From contig SFMO01000050.1 of the NCBI GenBank assembly GCA_004554385.1, forward strand, positions 1 to 14,067: a DNA stretch of 14,067 nt, in the 5' to 3' direction. The notes under the pieces are model-generated. The model saw only the letters and a program-made list of their open reading frames with translations. It did not search any database and was not told where the DNA came from. The stretch comes from Ruminococcus flavefaciens. Its GTDB lineage: Bacteria; Bacillota; Clostridia; Oscillospirales; Ruminococcaceae. Positions 1-5,284 of the stretch are shown one piece after another (position 1 is the first letter of the stretch; every line of letters begins with the position of its first letter). The position numbers and the translations under genes were made by a program.

Positions 1-74
1 TTCCGATCTCAATTTGTTTAACTTTTAGGGGATAATACTCTCATCAGCCGAAACGATCATATTACAGCAATAAC

Positions 75-82
75 TGTATAAT
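75..82 (+). promoter_or_regulatory. possible -10 element for the flavodoxin-like gene
   Basis: TATAAT lies at 77-82, directly preceded by TG, about 54 bases before the ATG at 136. I see no convincing -35 hexamer at 16-18 bases upstream, so this is a weak call. The rest of 1-135 is AT-rich and shows no gene. Confidence 0.3.
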
Positions 83-135
83 GATCTGTTGAACAAAAAA
101 TATCACATAAAAGTAAAGAAAGTGGGAAGAATCCA

Positions 136-1521
136 ATGAAAATCTGTGTACTAAACTGTTCTCCGAAAAACAATCTCTCTCTTACTCTTCAAACTATCCT
201 GTATTTACAGAATTGGTATCAGGAAAAACTGGGCGAGGACGAGTTCAATATCGTCCCTGCATTCAGCGGTAAAGTTACTGATAAGATCATTGAAGCCGTA
301 AAAAGCGCTGAGTTCATTATCATGTCAGGCGCTGTGTTCCATTTTGATGTTCACAGCAGTATGGGCGAATTAATGGACAGGCTCTCTGAGGATCATTATG
401 ACATTATCAAGGACAAGCCCGTTACATTTATTTCGACTTCAGGACTGATCGGCGATACTCTCGCTCATAACCGATTTGAGCTTTGGGCTAAGAAGAACGG
501 TCTTAAATATATCAACAGCCTCAGTCTTGAAAGTGCAGAGATACTTTCACCTGTCGGCAGTGAAGAGCTTTTCTGCTGGTTCAGATTTGCAAAGACCACA
601 GCAGAATACTACAACAATAAAAACATGCCGTCTGCAAAAAGCTGCGGACGAGTTGTTCTGCTCGACACCTGTGAAGCTGAGATCGAAAAGGTCTCTTCTG
701 CCATTAAAGCAGCTAAGAAAAGATTCGAAAACAGCGGCTTTGATACCGAGATAATCACATTAAGAGATAAGACGATCCATCACTGCACTGGCTGCCAGAG
801 CTGCTTCAGCAACAGAACTTGTATCTTCAGTGATGACTGGGAAAAGACATTTGAGCAGTTATACCTTAATACTGATATGATAGTTTACTTCGGAAAGCTG
901 CACTACGGTACTCTCGGAAGCTGCTATAAGACCTTCCTTGAAAGACATGCCTGTCTCGGACGTTCAGGCATAGAGGACGAGGTCATCAAATCCTATTTCT
1001 TCGTACTGGACGAAAAGGCTGACAAGGATGATATCGCCTCATTCAAGTTCAACTGCCAGTCCTTTGACGGTCTGAACTGCTCCTTCCTCAGCGATGTCTG
1101 TGAGATAGAAAGCAATGAGCAGATCACAGAGCTTTGCGATAAGATGACTATCGCTTATAACTCCGACATCATGCCTCAGAACGGCTTCTTGAAGAACGGC
1201 GTAAGAAACGGATTCGCCAATGTCGCTGCAAGAGTAAGAAACCGCTGTCCGGGAGATTGCAGCTACTTCAAAGGCATCGGCTGTTATGATACTCCTCAGT
1301 CAAATCCTTATGTCGGCTGGATAGAAAATGCGGAAGAAGCAAGAAAAGACTGTGAAAACAGACTTATCCCCTACAAAATGTCATTATTGCACAGTGAGGG
1401 AATTCCTGTTGTCACTGAACGAAGAAAAAACAAGAGCATATCTGTCATAGAAAGACAGAAAGCAGCTGCAAGAGGTGCAGAAGAAACTGTACAATTCATC
1501 AATATGCCCTCAATGTGCTGA
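136..1521 (+). CDS. twin flavodoxin-fold / iron-sulfur flavoprotein-like NAD(P)H oxidoreductase
   Basis: The 461-residue product appears to hold two flavodoxin-like halves. The first opens with a beta strand and phosphate-loop-like stretch (MKICVLNCSPKNNLS, 1-15) typical of the NADPH-dependent FMN reductase superfamily. The second starts near residue 171 (GRVVLLD) and carries a cysteine cluster C217-x2-C220-x2-C223-x5-C229. In iron-sulfur flavoproteins a similar compact cluster binds 4Fe-4S, and in simpler relatives it is a redox-active Cys-rich loop. A third Cys group (C371, C375, C383) lies in a C-terminal extension of about 120 residues that I do not recognise. No signal peptide or membrane segment is visible, so it is probably cytosolic. 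A likely role is flavin-dependent electron transfer; the substrate is unknown. The ribosome binding site is weak (GGGAAG upstream of 136). The gene stands alone and ends in a strong terminator. The family call is good, the exact function unknown. Confidence 0.75.
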   Translation: MKICVLNCSPKNNLSLTLQTILYLQNWYQEKLGEDEFNIVPAFSGKVTDKIIEAVKSAEFIIMSGAVFHFDVHSSMGELMDRLSEDHYDIIKDKPVTFISTSGLIGDTLAHNRFELWAKKNGLKYINSLSLESAEILSPVGSEELFCWFRFAKTTAEYYNNKNMPSAKSCGRVVLLDTCEAEIEKVSSAIKAAKKRFENSGFDTEIITLRDKTIHHCTGCQSCFSNRTCIFSDDWEKTFEQLYLNTDMIVYFGKLHYGTLGSCYKTFLERHACLGRSGIEDEVIKSYFFVLDEKADKDDIASFKFNCQSFDGLNCSFLSDVCEIESNEQITELCDKMTIAYNSDIMPQNGFLKNGVRNGFANVAARVRNRCPGDCSYFKGIGCYDTPQSNPYVGWIENAEEARKDCENRLIPYKMSLLHSEGIPVVTERRKNKSISVIERQKAAARGAEETVQFINMPSMC

Positions 1522-1537
1522 TACATATGAATATATC

Positions 1538-1570
1538 AAAAGCCTTACTGATCTTCAGTAAGGCTTTTTT
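1538..1570. terminator. strong intrinsic terminator, probably bidirectional
   Basis: A perfect stem AGCCTTACTGA / TCAGTAAGGCT (11 bp, extended by flanking A:T pairs) closes on a 3-base loop and is followed by six T on the + strand. On the - strand it is followed by TTTT. It sits between the convergent genes ending at 1521 (+) and 1594 (-) and can serve both. Confidence 0.9.
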
Positions 1571-1593
1571 ATCTTTAGTTGAATTTTTGCCTG

Positions 1594-2292
1594 TCACTTT
1601 TCTACGACGGATGTGTCGCTGTATCTCATGTTTGTGAGAAGCTCGCGTCGCATTACCACAACATCAAAGATGTTTATCTCTCCGTCAGAGCACAGATCTG
1701 CAGAATACCAGTCGTTTATCTTTGCCCCGGGCATATTGAGGATATATCTCTGGAGCGCCACTATATCCGCTACATTGAATAAAAGATCTCCGTTTACGTC
1801 TCCGGGAACATAAGCCACATCGCCCATAAGCGGCGGCAGTTCTTCTGTGGTAGTCGTAGTCGTGGTGGTTGTCGTTACAATATTGGTCGTTCCCGAGCCT
1901 GTAACTGTACCAACAAAGGCAGGGATAGTAGTTGAAGTCGAAGTAGTTGTCATTCTCGAAGCAACATAAGTTCCCTCAAGCGGCGGGAGAGTTGTTGTGA
2001 CTGCTGTAGTGGTAGTCGGCTCAGAGAATACAAAGCCTCCTGCAACAGGCGGCATTGTAGTTGTTGTAAGCTGCTCTGCCACATATGTGCCGACAGCTGT
2101 TGTAGTTGTGGTAGCAGGGAGAGTAACAACATCAACACCTGCAGTAGGAACAATCTCTTCATCTCTGTCTGAATTCGTATTTTGTCCTGTAAACGCCATC
2201 CACTCTTCTGAGGATACATATGTTGCATTTACAGTTGCACCCACAGTTACAGTCGCTAAAAGCGACGCAATTTCTTTCGTAAACTTTCTCAT
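1594..2292 (-). CDS. secreted Thr-rich repeat protein with C-terminal dockerin; candidate radical SAM substrate
   Basis: The 232-residue protein starts with a Sec-type signal peptide (MRKFTKEIASLLATVTVGA, cleavage likely near 23). Residues 24-163 are low complexity: blocks of the form (L/M/I)P(P/A)xxG(T/G/D)(Y/F/V)V alternate with runs of Thr. Examples are AVGTYVAEQ (66-74), PPVAGGFVFSEP (81-92), PPLEGTYVAS (103-112) and PPLMGDVAYVPG (153-164). Residues 164-222 form a dockerin: calcium loop 1 has D165, N167, D169, N173 and D176; loop 2 has D199, C201, D203, N207 and D210. This resembles the Ruminococcus dockerin type whose second repeat reads DLCxDxxxNxFDxxxMRREL. No catalytic domain is present. 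The start codon overlaps the stop of the radical SAM gene by 4 bases and has a strong GGAGGT site 8 bases upstream, so the two are probably co-translated. Inference: the repeats are modified by that enzyme, exported and bound to a cohesin. Dockerin call firm; substrate role inferred. Confidence 0.88.
   Translation of the reverse strand: MRKFTKEIASLLATVTVGATVNATYVSSEEWMAFTGQNTNSDRDEEIVPTAGVDVVTLPATTTTTAVGTYVAEQLTTTTMPPVAGGFVFSEPTTTTAVTTTLPPLEGTYVASRMTTTSTSTTIPAFVGTVTGSGTTNIVTTTTTTTTTTEELPPLMGDVAYVPGDVNGDLLFNVADIVALQRYILNMPGAKINDWYSADLCSDGEINIFDVVVMRRELLTNMRYSDTSVVEK
1804..2124 (-). repeat. degenerate tandem protein repeat: Thr tract plus LPPxxGTYV block
   Basis: This stretch encodes residues 57-163 of the dockerin protein. 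Five blocks follow each other, each a Thr-rich spacer of 4-12 residues with a P(P/A)xxG-aromatic/Val-V motif. A partial copy (ATYVSSEE, 23-30) follows the signal peptide. The DNA shows GTN-rich runs on the + strand, but the Thr codons vary, so the repeat is conserved at protein level more than at DNA level. Confidence 0.75.
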
Positions 2293-3269
2293 ACCTTCTT
2301 ACCTCCGTTTTCTTTATTGATCATTTCAAGTGCAGTCAGTATATGCACCTGCTCTTCCATACAGGCAGCTTCGGATATATCTCTTACAGTACCCGTTGTT
2401 GCCATTTTACGGCAGGCGCATGAATTACGGCAGTATGCAGCTATTTCACAGCCATTGCATCTCTCTGAGACCATTGAATAGTCGGGATGAGCTTCCCTCG
2501 CCTTTTCAGCTTCGATACCAACATATATATCGCCGCATCTGTACTCGGGGATATTCTGAAACTGAACACAGGGATAGAAGCTGCCGTCCCAGTTGATGAA
2601 TATCTTCTTTTTGCAGATCTCGCACAGACTCCTTTTGCTTTCTCTGATATTTTTCTTCTTCAGAGCCAGCTCATACACGAAAAGCTCAGGAATATCAGCT
2701 ATCTTCCGCCATTGCTCCCTCAGAAGGTCTCCGAAGCTGTCGGGATCATCGGTCACAAGGAAAGAGTCCATTACCGCTGAGACCTTCCTTACGCCCATGC
2801 CCTTAAGGTACATTATATTGTTGTACAGCTCGGGCATCGTCTGCTCAGTATAGACAAGCTGAACAAGAGTCTCGGGCTGATACTTAAGCAGAAGCCTGAG
2901 ATTTGCGTCAAGCAGCTCCGTATCAACACCGCGGTCGGTACATTCTTTGCCGTCATGTGACATATTGATTATCACTTTTCTGTCTGCGCACCACTTTATG
3001 AAGTCCTCATCAAGCAGAGTTCCGTTGGTGGTGATAACGAATTCCCTCGCCTTTATATTCTCACAGTAGTACTTCACAGTGTCCTTGTAAAGCAGCGGTT
3101 CACCGCCGAAGAGGTATACCGTACCTGCATCATCCCGTCTCTTTATGAAGTCAGCTATCTTGTCTCTGGTTTCTGTATCTATACAGCCGTATTCCGTGTT
3201 AAGATGCCGTTCATAGCAATAAGAACATTTCAGATTACATTTGTTCGTTATGCTGATAGTATAATCCAA
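2289..3269 (-). CDS. radical SAM/SPASM peptide maturase
   Basis: The 326-residue protein opens almost at once with the radical SAM cluster C11-x3-C15-x2-C18, followed by a GGEP motif at 55-58 that helps bind S-adenosylmethionine. A C-terminal SPASM-type domain has C216, C219, C234, C245, C271, C274, C280, C284, C286 and C303, enough to hold two auxiliary 4Fe-4S clusters. This architecture is typical of enzymes that modify ribosomally made peptides (sactipeptide, FibroRumin-like and related maturases) or of anaerobic sulfatase maturases. No sulfatase is nearby, whereas the next gene encodes a repeat protein in 4-base overlap, so I favour peptide modification. From memory, an annotated 'FibroRumin' family of such maturases occurs in Fibrobacter and Ruminococcus; membership needs a profile search. 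The start is TTG: the frame is closed by TGA shortly upstream, and AAGGGGGG lies 8 bases before TTG. Chemistry and target residue are unknown. Confidence 0.88.
   Translation of the reverse strand: MDYTISITNKCNLKCSYCYERHLNTEYGCIDTETRDKIADFIKRRDDAGTVYLFGGEPLLYKDTVKYYCENIKAREFVITTNGTLLDEDFIKWCADRKVIINMSHDGKECTDRGVDTELLDANLRLLLKYQPETLVQLVYTEQTMPELYNNIMYLKGMGVRKVSAVMDSFLVTDDPDSFGDLLREQWRKIADIPELFVYELALKKKNIRESKRSLCEICKKKIFINWDGSFYPCVQFQNIPEYRCGDIYVGIEAEKAREAHPDYSMVSERCNGCEIAAYCRNSCACRKMATTGTVRDISEAACMEEQVHILTALEMINKENGGKKV
2301..2306 (-). promoter_or_regulatory. strong ribosome binding site inside the radical SAM gene
   Basis: GGAGGT on the - strand lies 8 bases before the ATG at 2292 and inside the last codons of the radical SAM gene. 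It fixes the start of the dockerin protein and suggests it is translated at a higher rate than the upstream enzyme. Confidence 0.8.
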
Positions 3270-3340
3270 AATATCAGCCCCCCTTCAGCCGCAGTGCTCA
3301 CCTTTAGCAAAAAACAGATCTGTACAACGATCTTGTCCAT
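3248..3340 (-). CDS. possible 30-residue leader ORF overlapping the maturase start
   Basis: An ATG at 3340 opens a 30-codon frame ending in TAA at 3248. The product is short and hydrophobic: it begins MDKIVVQICFLLK and ends GLIFWIILSA. A GGGTGG stretch lies 4 bases before the ATG, and the predicted transcription start is only about 13 bases upstream, so the frame would be the first one met by ribosomes. It overlaps the first 22 bases of the radical SAM gene in another frame, with its stop 21 bases beyond the TTG. It could be a translational leader that controls the maturase, a small membrane-active peptide, or chance. There is no homology that I recognise. Confidence 0.3.
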   Translation of the reverse strand: MDKIVVQICFLLKVSTAAEGGLIFWIILSA

Positions 3341-3359
3341 AGAGCCACCCTTTTGTTAC

Positions 3360-3388
3360 AGTATAATACATTTCATGTAAAAAAGCAA
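3360..3388 (-). promoter_or_regulatory. promoter of the radical SAM / dockerin operon
   Basis: On the - strand TTGCTT (3388-3383) and TATACT (3365-3360) are separated by 17 bases, a good vegetative sigma factor match. Transcription would start near 3353, about 84 bases before the maturase TTG. Confidence 0.6.
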
Positions 3389-3556
3389 TACCAGGCGCTG
3401 AAAAACATATAAAAAAGCGGTGATTTTTTTCTGCTTATATATTAGACGTTCGAAAATATGAAATCTCTCACCTTTTTTCAAAAAATCCCGAATTTTTTAG
3501 TACGTAGCCTTTTTGCGGCACAGTTATACTGAATATGCACTTTTTCGACGCGCTTG
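3389..3556. other. AT-rich divergent intergenic spacer
   Basis: This stretch separates the two divergent promoters. It holds no plausible gene but several A or T tracts of 6-7 bases (3411-3416, 3424-3430, 3473-3478, 3480-3485, 3493-3498). AAAAAAGCGGTGA near 3411-3423 is loosely mirrored by TCACCTTTTTT at 3468-3478. An ATG at 3535 opens the downstream frame but lies upstream of that gene's own promoter. Confidence 0.5.
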
Positions 3557-3585
3557 TTGCTCTTTTCAGATCAATATGCTATAAT
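3557..3585 (+). promoter_or_regulatory. extended -10 promoter of the DUF89 / DUF3795 operon
   Basis: TGCTATAAT at 3577-3585 is a perfect extended -10 element. A partial -35 (TTGCTC, 3557-3562) lies 17 bases before TATAAT. The ATG at 3625 follows after about 33 bases of leader, with AAAGGAG at 3612-3618. Confidence 0.65.
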
Positions 3586-3624
3586 AAAAGTAAACTTAAT
3601 AAACATATGATAAAGGAGACAAAA

Positions 3625-4473
3625 ATGAGGATTTCCCAAAGCTGTGCTGAATGTCTGTACGAGCGCCAGAAAAGCAAGACCGATGATCCCATTTATCTTG
3701 CTGAAATAAAAGAACTTCTTGACAACCGTAAAGCAACAGATACAAGTCCGTATATGGTGTATCTTTTCAACAAGCTTCATGTGAAGTATTTCGGCAAAGA
3801 TGCAGATTACAGTGCAATTAAAAAGCAGTATAACGACCTTGTCCTCTCTATGGAGGACAGTCTGCGAACTGAAATAAGCTCCGCCGCCGATCCGCTTGCA
3901 AAGGCTCTGATGATGTGCAGGATCGGTAATTATATCGATTTCGGGGCTATGAACAGCATAGACCGCGGCGAGTTCCTTTCACTGTTTCGTGATACCGATA
4001 TGCGTGATGACGATCTTGAAACATACAGGTCATTTATCGGTAAATGTGCAGCTGCAGGATCATTTCTTCTGATATGTGACAACTGCGGAGAAATAGTCCT
4101 TGACAAGCTCATGCTGGAACAGCTTAAAGCAAAATTTCCGCAGCTGACTGTACGCGCCATGGTCAGAGGCGGAAACGTTCTTAATGACGCAACTGTCGAT
4201 GACGCCCGTTATGTCGGACTTGACACCATTGCTGATATCATTTCAAACGGCGAGGCGATCGCAGGTACGATCTGCGAAATGCTGTCTGACGAAGCAAAAA
4301 CAATACTCGACAGCTCTGATGTTATCCTCGCAAAAGGTCAGGGCAATTATGAGTCAATGTCAGGACAGGGCAGACACATTTTCTATGCTTTTCTCTGCAA
4401 GTGTGATCTTTTCACAAGAAGGTTCAATGTCCCTAAGCTGACAGGCATGTTCATTGAAGAAAAAGAGGGATGA
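3625..4473 (+). CDS. ARMT1/DUF89-like damage-control phosphatase
   Basis: The 282-residue protein matches the metal-dependent DUF89 phosphatase family (ARMT1-like). Conserved pieces visible are GNYID (101-105), the catalytic-type segment CDNCGEIVLDK (151-161, with D152, N153, E156 and D160), VRGGNVLNDAT (180-190) followed by DDA, and KGQGNYE (237-243). The N-terminus has C7 and C10 (SCAECLY), as bacterial members often do. The family hydrolyses phosphate from unwanted or damaged sugar phosphates and phosphometabolites; the substrate here cannot be read from the sequence. The start at 3625 is chosen because AAAGGAG precedes it and MRISQSCAEC fits the family. An in-frame ATG at 3535 lies upstream of the promoter and encodes an unrelated-looking leader. 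The stop overlaps or nearly abuts the DUF3795-like gene, so they form an operon. Confidence 0.85.
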   Translation: MRISQSCAECLYERQKSKTDDPIYLAEIKELLDNRKATDTSPYMVYLFNKLHVKYFGKDADYSAIKKQYNDLVLSMEDSLRTEISSAADPLAKALMMCRIGNYIDFGAMNSIDRGEFLSLFRDTDMRDDDLETYRSFIGKCAAAGSFLLICDNCGEIVLDKLMLEQLKAKFPQLTVRAMVRGGNVLNDATVDDARYVGLDTIADIISNGEAIAGTICEMLSDEAKTILDSSDVILAKGQGNYESMSGQGRHIFYAFLCKCDLFTRRFNVPKLTGMFIEEKEG

Positions 4474-4478
4474 CAATT

Positions 4479-4877
4479 ATGTGCAAGATATTAGCTGCCT
4501 GCGGAAACGATTGCTCAGCCTGTCCGAGATACATCGCACATCCTTATGAGAAAACAGAGGAAGAATTGTGTCACACTGCAGAACTGTGGCTGAAGATAGG
4601 CTACCGTGACAGGCTCGTTTCAAACGAAGAAATATCCTGCACCGGATGCAAACCGGAAAACTGGTGCAGATATCATATCATAAAATGCTGTGAGAGAAAA
4701 AACATCCGAAATTGCTCGGAATGTTCCGAATTTCCATGTAAGAACATGGCGGACTGCTTTTCTGTAACAAAATCGTTTGAACCAGAATGCAGAGAGGTCT
4801 GTAATGATGAGGAATACCGTCAGCTGAAGAAAGCATTCTTCGAAAAGGAAGAGAACCTGCTGGCAGAACGGAAATGA
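4479..4877 (+). CDS. DUF3795-like cysteine-rich protein
   Basis: The 132-residue product has 15 cysteines, beginning with the DUF3795 signature-like LAACGNDCSACPRYIA (5-20; C8, C12, C15), then C54, C57 and C63 (SCTGCKPENWC), C70-C71, and C79, C82 and C87 (NCSECSEFPC). Such spacing suggests zinc or iron-sulfur binding. The family has no established function. The ATG at 4479 is preferred because GAGGG at 4465-4469 lies 9 bases before it and the family usually starts just ahead of the AACGxDC segment. An ATG at 4470 overlapping the upstream stop would add three residues but has no spaced ribosome binding site. No signal peptide is visible. It is co-transcribed with the DUF89 gene and closed by a terminator. 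Confidence 0.78.
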   Translation: MCKILAACGNDCSACPRYIAHPYEKTEEELCHTAELWLKIGYRDRLVSNEEISCTGCKPENWCRYHIIKCCERKNIRNCSECSEFPCKNMADCFSVTKSFEPECREVCNDEEYRQLKKAFFEKEENLLAERK

Positions 4878-4915
4878 GACTCCAGCCGCTGTTGTATGAC
4901 TTATGACCTATATAT

Positions 4916-4945
4916 AAATGGCAGCCCATTGGGATGCCATTTTTT
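4916..4945 (+). terminator. intrinsic terminator after the DUF3795-like gene
   Basis: AAATGGCA (4916-4923) pairs with TGCCATTT (4935-4942), with a short inner CCC/GGG pairing, and the 3' arm runs into six T (4940-4945). It lies 38 bases after the stop at 4877. Confidence 0.8.
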
Positions 4946-5012
4946 ATATCCTGTTATCCGACTGTTCCTTTGCTTCTCCGCTGCAGCACATAAATGCATG
5001 ACAAAAAACTGA

Positions 5013-5065
5013 GTGTACAGCGTTCACAGACATCATTTCGGCAATGCCTCAAAAGCACTGTACAC
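5013..5065. repeat. inverted repeat GTGTACAG ... CTGTACAC upstream of the xylanase gene
   Basis: GTGTACAG (5013-5020) and CTGTACAC (5058-5065) are exact inverted copies separated by 37 bases. Each contains the palindrome TGTACA, 45 bases apart. The pair lies about 120-170 bases upstream of the promoter at 5184, where regulator sites or an upstream looping site could be. There is no gene in 4946-5183. Confidence 0.4.
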
Positions 5066-5183
5066 GGATCCGAAAATGTAACTATTTTTAAGTAAACACG
5101 TTTTTGTTAAACAGATTATGCCGCCTATTGCTTTAATCACATTAAATATCTCGTTTTATCCACCTTTGTATCACTTTTTTGTG

Positions 5184-5213
5184 TTGACATCTTCATTGAA
5201 AAAATATTACAAT
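5184..5213 (+). promoter_or_regulatory. promoter of the GH30/GH43 gene
   Basis: A consensus -35 TTGACA (5184-5189) is followed after 18 bases by TACAAT (5208-5213). Transcription near 5220 gives a leader of about 65 bases that includes GGAGG at 5271-5275, 9 bases before the ATG. Confidence 0.7.
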
Positions 5214-5284
5214 ATTTACAGTTCCATAAATTGCTGGGGATATTATTTATGGAATAAATCTAAAAGATTTGGAGGAATTACTTA

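Noticed and set aside
1663..1700. Cys in the second dockerin calcium loop as a defect
   Set aside because: The DLCxD form is, as far as I recall, common in one class of Ruminococcus dockerins, so it is a class feature and no sign of decay.
1836..2124. GT-rich repeats as a CRISPR array or phase-variable tract
   Set aside because: Units are irregular in length and sequence, there are no unique spacers, and varied Thr codons make simple slippage unlikely.
1997..2320. 107-codon open frame on the + strand, rich in Val
   Set aside because: It is the complement of the Thr-rich repeats (ACN read as GTN) of the dockerin gene, which has a signal peptide, ribosome binding site and dockerin.
2289..3269. 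Radical SAM enzyme as anaerobic sulfatase maturase
   Set aside because: No sulfatase is in the window, and the overlapping downstream gene is a repeat protein; a profile search could still overturn this.
3535..3624. N-terminal extension of the DUF89 protein from the ATG at 3535
   Set aside because: It lies upstream of the extended -10 promoter at 3577-3585, has no ribosome binding site and encodes residues unlike the family; the start at 3625 has AAAGGAG.
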